Below are positions 1 through 8,300 of a stretch of DNA of 13,867 nucleotides, one piece after another (within the stretch, counting starts at the first letter, position 1; every line of letters starts with the position of its first letter). Source of the DNA: a bacterium (GTDB lineage: Bacteria > Chloroflexota > Dormibacteria > UBA8260 > Bog-877); assembly GCA_021817185.1 (NCBI GenBank), contig JAKAVU010000033.1, forward strand, positions 1-13,867, in the 5' to 3' direction. The position numbers and the translations under genes are program-made. The notes under the pieces were generated by a model. The model was given only the letters and a program-made list of their open reading frames with translations, did no database searches and was not told the DNA's origin.

Positions 1-1
1 C

Positions 2-193
2 GTCGGGAGGCCGCTGGTTACGCCCGGCAACTACCTCCTGTCTGGTGGCCGGTTCCACCGATGTCGATGCCAGATGTGTTTGTGGACAAGCGACGATTAC
101 CACCCACAGCGAGGGATCGCGCAAATCGTGAACACACTGACAAAATCGCCATCGCACTTCTATTATGACACACGCGGTGCACTTTTTGGTTAG
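2..193 (+). CDS. Possible 3' end of a gene entering from the left edge (doubtful)
   Basis: Frame 2 is open from the window edge to a TAG at 191-193, giving 63 residues with no start codon inside the window. The translation contains a cysteine cluster (C-x-C-x2-C) around residues 22-27 and ends in ALFG. Third positions are G/C-rich in the first half and become A/T-rich towards the end. I recognise no family. Frame 1 is also open to a TGA at 166-168, so the frame choice is not secure. It could equally be non-coding. Confidence 0.2.
   Translation, partial: VGRPLVTPGNYLLSGGRFHRCRCQMCLWTSDDYHPQRGIAQIVNTLTKSPSHFYYDTRGALFG
137..166 (+). promoter_or_regulatory. Sigma70-type promoter candidate
   Basis: A CTGACA -35 box (137-142) and a TATTAT -10 box (161-166) are separated by 18 bp. 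Each box differs from consensus at one position. Transcription would begin near 173 and run rightwards through the stem-loop at 198-221 into the antisense of the Lon-like gene's 3' end. No convincing rightward ORF follows, so the product would be a non-coding or antisense transcript. The surrounding DNA is AT-richer than the rest of the window, which raises the chance of a random match. Confidence 0.3.
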
Positions 194-197
194 GTCA

Positions 198-221
198 GCA
201 TCAGCAATGGCCTGCTGATGC
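198..221. terminator. Perfect 9-bp stem-loop downstream of the Lon-like gene
   Basis: GCATCAGCA (198-206) and TGCTGATGC (213-221) are perfect inverted repeats around a 6-nt loop, ATGGCC. The element lies about 90 nt past the stop of the minus-strand Lon-like gene, a reasonable position for a factor-assisted or tract-less terminator. No T-run follows on either strand, so it is not a classical intrinsic terminator. It could also be an operator or part of a small RNA. The rest of 1-309 shows nothing else I can assign. Confidence 0.4.
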
Positions 222-309
222 ACAAAAGGCCAAGCATTTAAGCCGATTTTGGTGTTGCAACAAGATCGTGAACCCACAACGTGGTCCGCGCGCCTGGTAC
301 TCATCGCGT

Positions 310-2022
310 TCATCGGTGCGCCCTCGCGACGCCTTGGTGGCTGAGCGATGGCGCGAAACCCAACGTGGTCTCTTGTTGCACTGGCACCCACTCTCTGGCC
401 ACCTGCGCATCCACGGTCACCATGCTTCCGCCGTCCATGTGGATTTCTAGCGCCCGTGCCAGGACCACCTGCAAGCGCTGCTCCAGCTGCCGGCATCCGC
501 CGGTCCGCGGGTGATCGAGGACCAGCGAGTCCAGCGCGGCCTCTGTCACCGCGACCACGCCGACAGCGTCCAGCCGCCGCAGTAGCTTGGGCAGCAGCTT
601 CTGGGACCCGATCTCGATCTGCTCGGCGGGTGAGTAGCCGGGGACCTCGACGCAGCGGAGCCGGTCGCGCAGTGCGTGGGGAATCGAGTCCACGTCGTTG
701 GCGGTTGCCATGAACATGGACGAGGAAAGATCCAGGCGCACGCCATCGAGGAAGCGGTCCTGCCACGCCGAGTTCTGGGATGGGTCTAGGAGGGCCAGCA
801 ACACCGGGATCGCCGAGTGCTCGCTCCAGCGGGAGGCCTTGTCGATCTCATCCAGCAGCCAGACGACCTGTGATGGGTGGACCTGGGCAGTTCGCAGCCT
901 CCGCACGATCTCGCCCGGCCGCGACTGCCGGTACGTCCGATCGGCCCCCACGAGTGCGACGTCGTCGACGCCGCCGAGGGCGATCAGCTCCAGCCGCCGC
1001 CCCATCGCCTCCGCCACCTTGGCTGCCAGAGTGGTCTTGCCCGTCCCGGGCGGTCCCGCCAGGCACAGTGCGTGCTCAGCAGTAGGCGGCTTGCCCCTCC
1101 GGCGCTGCCACTCCAAGAGGACCAGACGGTCCAGGATGGCTCGTTTGGCCTCCGCAAGGCCCTCGTGGCTGTCGTCCAGCAACTGGCGCGCCTTGGCCAG
1201 GTCCACGGGCTGGGCTGGCGGCGCTTCCCAGACCAGCTCTCGCAGCACCCGAGCCGCCATCCGGCCTGGGGCCTCGGTTGCGCCACCGGGCTCTTCGAGG
1301 CAGTTCTCCAATGCCCGCCTGACTTCCGCCGGCAACTGCTGGTCCGTGGCGGCATTGCTCCGTGGCAGTCGGCTTCGTGGGGCACGCAACCTCACCCGGC
1401 GCGGCTTGGCAAGTTGCTCCAACACGGGCAGCCGATCTGTCCACCTTGTCGCCCTCAGGAGCGCCAGTCGCGCCTCGTCGTTCGCTCCGATCTGCACCGC
1501 GACGACATCTGCGAGCTGCCCCGGGGACTTGTCATCCAGGTCAGGAGGCAGTCCGGGTGGGGACCATATACCTTCCCTCCTGGCCGCCTGCCGGGCCACC
1601 CTCAGCAGCCGTCCCCAGTCAGCGTCCGTGGCGTCGCCCTCGTCCACCTCGCGAACCTCGGCCACGAGCAGTGCCTTCCGCGAGGACAGGCTCTCGATCT
1701 CGACCCGTCTCACCCCGAACAGCCGAGCTCCTCGGATCTGGCCGAGGTCATCCGAACGCACTGCGTCGACCACCGCCAGGATGCCGATCATCGGCCTGTG
1801 GTCTGAGTGGTGGACTGCCCTCGGCAGGAGCACGACATGGTCGTCGGTACCCCCGAGTCCGGCGAGAACCGCCACCTCCCCATCCCAGTTGGCGTCAAGC
1901 CTGTGGGTCTCGCCAGGCAGGCGGACGTCATCGGTTAGGACCACTGGCACCATGGGAGCGCCCGGGATGAAGTCAAGCCCGTGGGGAGCGTCCCCCCTTC
2001 GCCGATGGGCCGCGAACCTCAC
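310..2022 (-). CDS. Lon-family AAA+ ATPase lacking the protease domain
   Basis: This is a 570-residue ATPase of the Lon type. An N-terminal region (about 15-130) resembles the Lon substrate-binding (LAN) domain, and the AAA+ module spans about 285-545. Visible motifs are Walker A GPPGTGKT (323-330, Lys329), Walker B LLDEID (Asp391, Glu392), sensor-1 ATAND (Asn442), the Lon-like LDPSQN and RDRL...VPGYS stretches, and a lid ending RTGGCRQLEQRL. Bacterial Lon then continues with about 200 residues of Ser-Lys peptidase. Here the protein stops roughly 25 residues after the lid, so no protease domain exists. The ATPase motifs are intact, so it is probably an active ATP-driven unfoldase or [16 protein letters not shown] than a dead gene. 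The GTG start is supported by AGGAGG eight nt upstream. It diverges from the HARE-HTH/hsd operon across 97 bp, which suggests joint function or regulation. Lon family membership is secure; the role is unknown. Confidence 0.88.
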   Translation of the reverse strand: MRFAAHRRRGDAPHGLDFIPGAPMVPVVLTDDVRLPGETHRLDANWDGEVAVLAGLGGTDDHVVLLPRAVHHSDHRPMIGILAVVDAVRSDDLGQIRGARLFGVRRVEIESLSSRKALLVAEVREVDEGDATDADWGRLLRVARQAARREGIWSPPGLPPDLDDKSPGQLADVVAVQIGANDEARLALLRATRWTDRLPVLEQLAKPRRVRLRAPRSRLPRSNAATDQQLPAEVRRALENCLEEPGGATEAPGRMAARVLRELVWEAPPAQPVDLAKARQLLDDSHEGLAEAKRAILDRLVLLEWQRRRGKPPTAEHALCLAGPPGTGKTTLAAKVAEAMGRRLELIALGGVDDVALVGADRTYRQSRPGEIVRRLRTAQVHPSQVVWLLDEIDKASRWSEHSAIPVLLALLDPSQNSAWQDRFLDGVRLDLSSSMFMATANDVDSIPHALRDRLRCVEVPGYSPAEQIEIGSQKLLPKLLRRLDAVGVVAVTEAALDSLVLDHPRTGGCRQLEQRLQVVLARALEIHMDGGSMVTVDAQVAREWVPVQQETTLGFAPSLSHQGVARAHR

Positions 2023-2054
2023 CGAGGTATCCTCCTGATTGGTCTCTCCCGCAC

Positions 2055-2083
2055 ATTATGCCATGCCCACTTAGGCATTACAA
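2055..2083 (-). promoter_or_regulatory. Promoter of the Lon-like gene with inverted repeat in the spacer
   Basis: On the minus strand a TTGTAA -35 box (2078-2083) and a CATAAT -10 box (2055-2060) are separated by exactly 17 bp. They lie about 30 nt upstream of the GTG start at 2022 and its AGGAGG site. The spacer contains the inverted repeat ATGCC-cactta-GGCAT (2063-2078), placed where a bound protein would block RNA polymerase. The repeat is a candidate operator. Which protein binds it is unknown; the neighbouring HARE-HTH protein is one possibility. Confidence 0.55.
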
Positions 2084-2106
2084 GCTAGCTCGAGCGTACT
2101 TGGGGC

Positions 2107-2112
2107 TACACT
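2107..2112 (+). promoter_or_regulatory. -10 box for leaderless start of the HARE-HTH gene
   Basis: TACACT matches the TAnnnT -10 pattern and ends 7 nt before the ATG at 2120. This would put the transcription start at or next to the start codon. No Shine-Dalgarno sequence is present in the C-rich 7-nt gap, which agrees with a leaderless mRNA. I cannot identify a convincing -35 box. Confidence 0.45.
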
Positions 2113-2119
2113 CCCCCCG

Positions 2120-2560
2120 ATGTCTCCGGTGGCGAACTCGGAAGACCCCATTCGCGTGATCGAGCGGCAGCTCGCCAAGCTCCGACGCCGTGATGACCAC
2201 CTGGCCGAGAGTCTCAGCGCGACTCGTGAGGAGAGGCGCCAGGTGGCGGCTCAGATCCGGACGCTGGAGGCTAATCTCCAGATGTTGCGGCAGATCGCAG
2301 CCAGGGCCCCATCAGGAGACACCATGGCGATCCAGGCCGGCACCATCGCCGACGCTGCCGAGGTTTGCCTGCGCCAGCGGGGCGGCTCGGCTCGGCTCGT
2401 GGAACTTGTCGAGGATCTTCAGGGTGCCGGGAAGCTTCTTCGCTCCGAGGGGGCTTACGCCACACTATTCCGGGCACTTAGTCGCGACCGACGCTTCGAG
2501 CGCGCCACCGGTGACCGTGGCTGGTGGCGCCTGGCTGGCCTCAGGGCAGATTCATCGTGA
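2120..2560 (+). CDS. Coiled-coil protein with C-terminal HARE-HTH (winged-helix) domain
   Basis: This is a 146-residue basic protein. Residues about 10-60 are heptad-like and rich in Arg, Glu, Gln and Leu, and probably form a coiled coil for dimerisation. Residues about 68-140 match the HARE-HTH (HB1/ASXL/restriction endonuclease HTH) pattern: TIADAAE, then an LVE-LQGAGK helix, the hallmark YATLFRALSRD...RFERA, and a closing GWWRLAG strand. HARE-HTH domains are known from restriction endonucleases and chromatin proteins as DNA-binding winged helices. Here the domain stands alone, with no nuclease attached, directly upstream of hsdM on the same strand. It is therefore probably an accessory factor or regulator of the type I system. 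The ATG is placed for leaderless expression (TACACT box 7 nt upstream). The stop overlaps a downstream mini-ORF by GTGA. Family assignment is moderately strong; function is inferred. Confidence 0.8.
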   Translation: MSPVANSEDPIRVIERQLAKLRRRDDHLAESLSATREERRQVAAQIRTLEANLQMLRQIAARAPSGDTMAIQAGTIADAAEVCLRQRGGSARLVELVEDLQGAGKLLRSEGAYATLFRALSRDRRFERATGDRGWWRLAGLRADSS

Positions 2561-2661
2561 AGGACCTGGTCGCGGGCAGCGTCGGTATCTTCCCGGCACT
2601 GGACGCAAGCGCACATCAGGCGGCCACCTACTCAATGGAGTCCTTGTCACTGAATGGCTAA
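2557..2661 (+). CDS. 34-codon mini-ORF linking the HARE-HTH gene to hsdM
   Basis: A GTG at 2557 overlaps the HARE-HTH stop as GTGA. The frame runs 34 codons to a TAA at 2659-2661, which lies inside the first codons of hsdM (hsdM ATG at 2654), an 8-bp overlap. The peptide would begin [12 protein letters not shown] and end SLSLNG; no family is recognised. It exactly fills the otherwise empty gap between the two genes. Because hsdM has only a distant GGAG as a ribosome site, the ORF may serve mainly to carry ribosomes to the hsdM start by translational coupling. Its reality rests only on this fit. Confidence 0.35.
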   Translation: MKDLVAGSVGIFPALDASAHQAATYSMESLSLNG

Positions 2662-4219
2662 CGGAGGACCTCTCGGCTTCGAGGACACGCTATGGAAAGC
2701 AGCCGACAAACTGCGGGGCTCGATGGACGCCAGCGAGTACAAGCACGTGGTCCTCGGGCTGATCTTCCTCAAGTACATAGACGACGCATTTGTCGAGTTT
2801 CGGGAGTCTCTGGAAGCCGACCTGGCAGCCGACGGAATCACGGGCGAGGAGGCTCGAGAACACCTTGAGTCCCGGGATGAGTACACGGGAGAGGGGGTCT
2901 TCTGGGTACTCCCCGAAGCCCGCTGGGGCTACCTCCAGAAGCGGGCCAAGCAGCCCGAGATTGGAAAGCTGATCGATGAGGCAATGGAGGCGGTAGAGGC
3001 CGAGAACCCCAGACTACGGGGCGTTCTGCCCAAGAACTACGCCCGCCCCAGCCTGGATGTGCGTCGGCTGGGAGAGTTGGTCGACCTGATCTCCGGGCTT
3101 GGTCTGGGTGCGGCCGAACAGCGCCAGAAGGATCTCCTTGGCCGTGTCTACGAGTACTTCCTTGGGCAGTTCGCCTCCAAGGAGGGCAAGGGCGGAGGCG
3201 AGTTCTACACCCCTCGCCATGTCGTCAAGACCTTGGTGGAGATGATCGAGCCCTATCGCGGCCGGGTCTATGACCCATGCTGTGGCTCCGGCGGGATGTT
3301 CATCCAGTCAGAGCGCTTCGTCGAGGCCCACGGCGGCAAGCGAACTGACCTCTCGGTATATGGGCAGGAGCTCAACGACACCACGTGGCGCCTGGCCAAG
3401 ATGAACCTCGCGATCCGCGGCATCGATGCCGAGCTCGGCCCGCGCTGGGCCGATACTTTCCACGAGGATCTCCACCCCGATCTGAAAGCCGACTATATCC
3501 TGGCCAACCCGCCCTTCAACATCTCCGACTGGGGTGGCCAGCAGCTCCGAGATGATCCGCGCTGGCAGTACGGTCCGCCTCCTGCCGGCAACGCCAACTA
3601 CGCCTGGCTTCAGCACATGGCCTCTCATCTTTCACCCCGTGGCGTGGCCGGTGTCGTCCTTGCCAACGGGTCTCTCTCAACTCAGACCTCTGGAGAGGGT
3701 GAGATTCGCCGCAAGATGATTGAGGACGACCTCGTCGAGTGCATAGTGGCACTCCCTGGCCAGCTCTTCTACACAACTCAGATCCCGGTCTGCCTCTGGA
3801 TCCTCAACCGCAACAAACAGAACGGCTCCGGCCGCGGTAACTGGCGCGACCGTCGTGGTGAGCTGCTATTCATCGACGCCCGCCAGCTTGGCACCATGGT
3901 CGACCGCACCCACAAGGAACTATCTGAAGACGACATCGCGCGGATCGCCGCCACCTACCATGCCTGGCGAGGCGAGCCCGCCGCCGGGGAGTATCAGGAC
4001 CAGCCTGGCTTCTGCGCATCGGCCACGATCAGCCAGATTGCCGAGCACCGCTTCGTCCTCACCCCCGGCCGCTACGTGGGCAGCGAGGCAGTCGAAGAAG
4101 ACGACGAGCCGATTGAGAAGAAGATCGCTCGGCTCAAGCAAGAGCTGTACCAAGCGTTCGCAGAGAGCGACCGGCTGCAGGAGCCGGTCAAGCGGGCGCT
4201 GGAGCGGGTTGATGGATGA
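2654..4219 (+). CDS. hsdM: Type I restriction-modification system methyltransferase subunit HsdM
   Basis: This N6-adenine DNA methyltransferase transfers a methyl group from S-adenosylmethionine to the target adenine and, with HsdS, forms the modification core. Its 521 residues are normal for the family. The N-terminal HsdM_N helical domain starts [19 protein letters not shown] (8-26) and continues with the characteristic [20 protein letters not shown]. The catalytic domain follows. [12 protein letters not shown] precedes AdoMet-binding motif I, DPCCGSGG (Asp207 onward), and catalytic motif IV is NPPF (Asn285-Phe288). The start fits the usual HsdM N-terminus, although the nearest GGAG is 15 nt upstream. 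Translation is probably coupled to the mini-ORF that overlaps it. The stop overlaps the hsdS start by 8 bp. No damage is visible, so it should be active. Confidence 0.97.
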   Translation: MANGGPLGFEDTLWKAADKLRGSMDASEYKHVVLGLIFLKYIDDAFVEFRESLEADLAADGITGEEAREHLESRDEYTGEGVFWVLPEARWGYLQKRAKQPEIGKLIDEAMEAVEAENPRLRGVLPKNYARPSLDVRRLGELVDLISGLGLGAAEQRQKDLLGRVYEYFLGQFASKEGKGGGEFYTPRHVVKTLVEMIEPYRGRVYDPCCGSGGMFIQSERFVEAHGGKRTDLSVYGQELNDTTWRLAKMNLAIRGIDAELGPRWADTFHEDLHPDLKADYILANPPFNISDWGGQQLRDDPRWQYGPPPAGNANYAWLQHMASHLSPRGVAGVVLANGSLSTQTSGEGEIRRKMIEDDLVECIVALPGQLFYTTQIPVCLWILNRNKQNGSGRGNWRDRRGELLFIDARQLGTMVDRTHKELSEDDIARIAATYHAWRGEPAAGEYQDQPGFCASATISQIAEHRFVLTPGRYVGSEAVEEDDEPIEKKIARLKQELYQAFAESDRLQEPVKRALERVDG

Positions 4220-5387
4220 GTGGCACGACGCTCTAGTAGGTGAGGTCTTTGAGGTCAATCCACCGCGCAGCATAATGCGAGGATGCGTTGCTCCTTTCAT
4301 CCCTATGAAAGCATTGCCTGTCTACACCAGGGCCGTGGAGCCTATCGAATATCGCGCATTCACCGGTTCAGGAACTCACTTCAAGAATGGCGACACGCTG
4401 ATCGCACGAATTACGCCGTGTCTTGAGAACGGCAAGATTGCGTTTGTGTCAAGTCTGCCCGACGGAGCTGTTGGCCATGGCTCTACGGAGTACATCGTCC
4501 TCTCTGGCAAGGATGGCGTGAGCGATTGCTTGTTTGGATATTACTTGGCACGTTCCCCGGAGTTTCGACGCTGGGCCATTAACCACATGGAAGGCACATC
4601 CGGAAGGCAACGAGTGCCTTCGGACGCAGTAGCTAGGTACGCAGTGGCCTTACCTCCCCTCGCCGAGCAGCGTGCCATCGCCGAGGTGCTCGGGACGCTC
4701 GACGACAAGATCGAGGCGAACCAGCGTCTGAGAAGCGCCTGCGACATACTAGCAGCAACCATGTTGACCAACGTGCTTGGCGGAAGCTCTACAACTCAGG
4801 TACGTCTCGGTGATGTTGCCGACGTGAACGCGCGAACGGTGAAACCGTCAGTTGGCAGGATTCGGTATCTTGACATCAGCTCCGTGGGCGACGGTCAGGC
4901 GGAGCCGCCCATACAACTGGATTGGCAAGATGCGCCGAGCCGAGCTCGACGCGTTGTCCATGATGGAGACACGCTGTGGTCTACTGTCCGCCCGAATCGC
5001 CGGAGCCATAAGTTGATCCTGAGCCCTCCACCCGATCTGGTGGTGTCTACGGGCTTCGCAGTCCTGACTCCTACACGCATCGGCCCAAGCCTCCTGTATG
5101 CACTCACGGACCGGGACGAGTTCGTGGATTACCTCGTCTCCAACGCTGACGGGAGCGCATATCCGGCCGTCCGTGCAGATCGCATTCTTGAAGCACCTCT
5201 ACCCCTGCCAAGCCCGGAGGACAGCATGGCGTACGAGGCCATGACCATGCCAATCCGCCGTTGCGCGTTCGCTGCCCAGGAGGAGTCAGCCGTTCTTGCT
5301 GAGATTCGGGATGCTCTGCTCCCTGAGCTTGTGTCCGGCCACATCCGGATCCGTGATGTCGGGGCCCCCATGGGCTCGAGTGGATGA
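4212..5387 (+). CDS. hsdS: Type I restriction-modification system specificity subunit HsdS
   Basis: HsdS reads the bipartite DNA target and holds two HsdM and two HsdR subunits. Its 391 residues follow the standard plan. Target-recognition domain 1 spans about 1-146, and a conserved helix follows at 148-175, with [20 protein letters not shown]. Domain 2 spans about 197-335 and starts VRLGDVADV. The second helix, about 338-378, ends in [12 protein letters not shown]. The frame is open much further upstream (an ATG exists at 3855), but that part is antiparallel noise inside hsdM. The start at 4212 has GGAG 7 nt upstream and gives the typical N-terminus. Domain 1 DNA looks less GC-rich than the flanks, as is common for exchanged recognition domains. 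The recognised sequence cannot be predicted by eye. The last codons overlap hsdR by ATGA. Confidence 0.95.
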   Translation: MDEWHDALVGEVFEVNPPRSIMRGCVAPFIPMKALPVYTRAVEPIEYRAFTGSGTHFKNGDTLIARITPCLENGKIAFVSSLPDGAVGHGSTEYIVLSGKDGVSDCLFGYYLARSPEFRRWAINHMEGTSGRQRVPSDAVARYAVALPPLAEQRAIAEVLGTLDDKIEANQRLRSACDILAATMLTNVLGGSSTTQVRLGDVADVNARTVKPSVGRIRYLDISSVGDGQAEPPIQLDWQDAPSRARRVVHDGDTLWSTVRPNRRSHKLILSPPPDLVVSTGFAVLTPTRIGPSLLYALTDRDEFVDYLVSNADGSAYPAVRADRILEAPLPLPSPEDSMAYEAMTMPIRRCAFAAQEESAVLAEIRDALLPELVSGHIRIRDVGAPMGSSG

Positions 5388-8300
5388 AGTCGTTCATCGC
5401 GGAGTCGTCGGTTGAGGAAACGTGCCTCGACTACTTCCGCGAGCTTGGTTGGCAGGTGCTTTACGGACCCGACCTCGCCGAGGACGGGAAAGCCCCTGAG
5501 CGCTCTGGATACAAAGATGCTCTGCTAGAAGGAAGGCTCAGGGCTGCCATCGAGCGCCTGAACCCCGAACTGGATGTTGCGAGCGTTCGGCAAGTGATCG
5601 CGACCCTGCGCCGGCCGGAGAGTGCGGACGTGCTGGCCGAGAATGCGCGGATCTACAATCTGCTCACCAACGGGGTCCCCATCGAACGGCGAGATGCGAG
5701 CGGCCAGACCCGGCACGATCTGGCCCGGCTAATCGACTTTGAGAACCCTGACCTCAACGACTTCCTGGCAGTCAACCAGTTCACCGTGCAAGGCGATCGA
5801 AGTACTCGTCGCCCGGACGTCCTGACCTTCGTCAATGGGATCCCTCTGGGGGTCATCGAGCTCAAGGTACCTGGCGAGGAGCGCGCCACTCTGCACGGAG
5901 CCTATGAGCAGCTGCGAACCTACGCCGCGGAGATTCCTGCACTGATCGCCTACAGCGGCATCAACGTCATCTCGACAGGGACCGAAGCTCGCTCGGGGGC
6001 TCTGGGCGGAGTCTACGAGCACTACGCGCCGTGGAAGACGATCGATGGCTACCACGAGGCACCAGAGGGAACCCCGGAGCTCGAGGTCGTCATCCGGGGA
6101 GTCTTCGAGCCCGCTCGCTTCCTTGACATGGTGCGCAACTTCACCGTCTTCTCAGGAGAACGCTCCGGCCTGGTCAAGCGTATCGCCAAGTACCAGCAGT
6201 TTCGGGCGGTGAATCGGGCTGTCGCTGCCACGCTTCGAGCCATGGCGCGCGGCGACGGACGCGGCGGAGTGATCTGGCACGCGCCCGGATCTGGCAAGAG
6301 CTTTCAGATGCTGTTCTTCGTCAACAAGATCCTGCGGCACCCAGCGATGGCAAACCCTACCGCCGTCCTGCTGACTGATCGCGACAGCCTGGACGATCAG
6401 CTCTTCGAGGAGGTCTTCTCCCACGCCAAGACTCTTCCGGAGCGTCCCGAACAGGCCTCATCTCGCGACCACCTGCGCAAGCTGCTGGCACAGAAGGCCT
6501 CAGGAGGCATCGTGTTCTCCACCATGCAGAAGTTTGGCCGCAGCAACGAGGACCGGGCCGCCGGGACCCACTTCCCCTTGCTTTCGGCTCGGTCCAATAT
6601 CGTCGTCATCGCCGACGAAGCCCACCGAACCCAGTACGACCTGCTCGATGGGCTGGCCCGCAACCTCCGTGACGCCCTGCCCAACGCAGTCTTCATCGGC
6701 TTCACGGGCACTCCCATCGAGAAGGCCGACCGCAACACCAGGGAGGTGTTCGGCGACTACATCGACATCTACGACATGACCCAATCCATCGAGGACGAAG
6801 CTACTGTCAAGGTCTACTACGAACCCCGCCTGGCTAAGGTAGAACTCCCCGAGGAGGTCCGCGCCACGATCGACGATGAGTTCGCCACCGTCACGGAGCG
6901 AGCTGAGGTGGATAGCCGCGACCGACTAAAGTCGCGCTGGGCCAGGGTCGAAGCTGTGGTGGGAGCCAAGGACCGCCTCCGGGAAGTCGCTGCCGACATC
7001 GTCGACCACTGGGAGCAACGCCTCTCCCGAGAGCCCGGCAAAGCCCTGATCGTGTGTATGAGCCGGCGCATCTGCGTCGACCTCTACGATGCCATCGTCT
7101 CCCTGCGCCCAGATTGGCACTCGGACGACGATGCCAAAGGCAAGATCAAAGTCGTGATCACCGGAGCCGCCACAGATGGGCCCGAACTGAATCGCCACGT
7201 CCGCAACCGTGATCGCCTGAGCGTCATTGAGGATCGGGCCAAGGATCCGGATGACCCCCTGGAGATCGTGATTGTCCGAGACATGTGGCTGGCTGGCTTC
7301 GACTCCCCGCCGATGCACACCATGTACGTGGACAAGCCAATGCAGGGCGCGGGACTCATGCAGGCTATCTCACGGGTAAACCGCTCCTTCCGGGAGAAAG
7401 GAGGCGGGCTGGTAGTGGACTACATCGGGATCGCCGAGAGTCTGCGAGCGGCTCTCCAAGACTACACCGAGCGCGACCGCGATCGAAAGGACGTTGGCGA
7501 CACCTTGGACCGCGCCCTGGACGCACTCCAGGAACACTGGGAGCTCTGCTGCGGCTTCCTCTACGGCTTCCCCTGGCGCGAGGAGCTGGCCTCCGGATCC
7601 CCTCAGGCATTCTTAGAAGCGATCGCCGGAGCCACCCGCTTCCTACTCAGCGGCGATCTTGATCTCCCTGATCTGTTCATCAAGCACGCGCGGATGGCCA
7701 ACCAGGCGTTCACCCTGGCCGTGTCGCTGGCCGACTCCAAGAGGTACCGTGACGACCTGGCGTTCTTCCAGGCGGTGGCCACTGACCTGCGCCGGCAGCG
7801 AGCCACCGAGCGCGGCCAGATCACCGACGAGGGCGAATTCGAGACCGCCCTCCGACAAATGGTCTCCAAGGCGGTCGTGGGAACGGGCATCGTGGATATC
7901 TACGCCGACGCCGGACTGGCCAAGCCCGACATCAGCCTGATCGATGAAGAATTCGCTGCTCGGGCACAGAAGAGTCCCCAGCCCAACGTCCAGATCGAGA
8001 TGCTCCGGCGACTTCTGAAGGACGAGGTCAAAGCCGTCGCCAAGCGCAACGTGGTCATGGAGCACAAGTTCTCTGAGCTCCTCGAGCGCGCTACGAAGGC
8101 CTACACCAACCGATCGCTGACGGCCGCCCAAGTGATCGCACAGCTGGTGGAGATGGCCCGAGAGATGAAGGAGGAGCGCAAGCGCGGCACCCTTCTGGGG
8201 CTGCCGGACGACGAACTGGCCTTCTACGACGCCGTATCCCAGAACGGATCCGCCATCCTCGTTTTGGGCGACGACACCTTGAAGCAGATCGCCCACGACT

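Noticed and set aside
698..2038. 446-codon plus-strand ORF opposite the Lon-like gene
   Set aside because: It is a Ser/Arg-rich antisense shadow; the minus strand carries all the Lon motifs.
3855..5387. Longer hsdS starting inside hsdM
   Set aside because: The first 119 codons are out-of-frame hsdM sequence. The start at 4212 has a ribosome site and the typical HsdS N-terminus.
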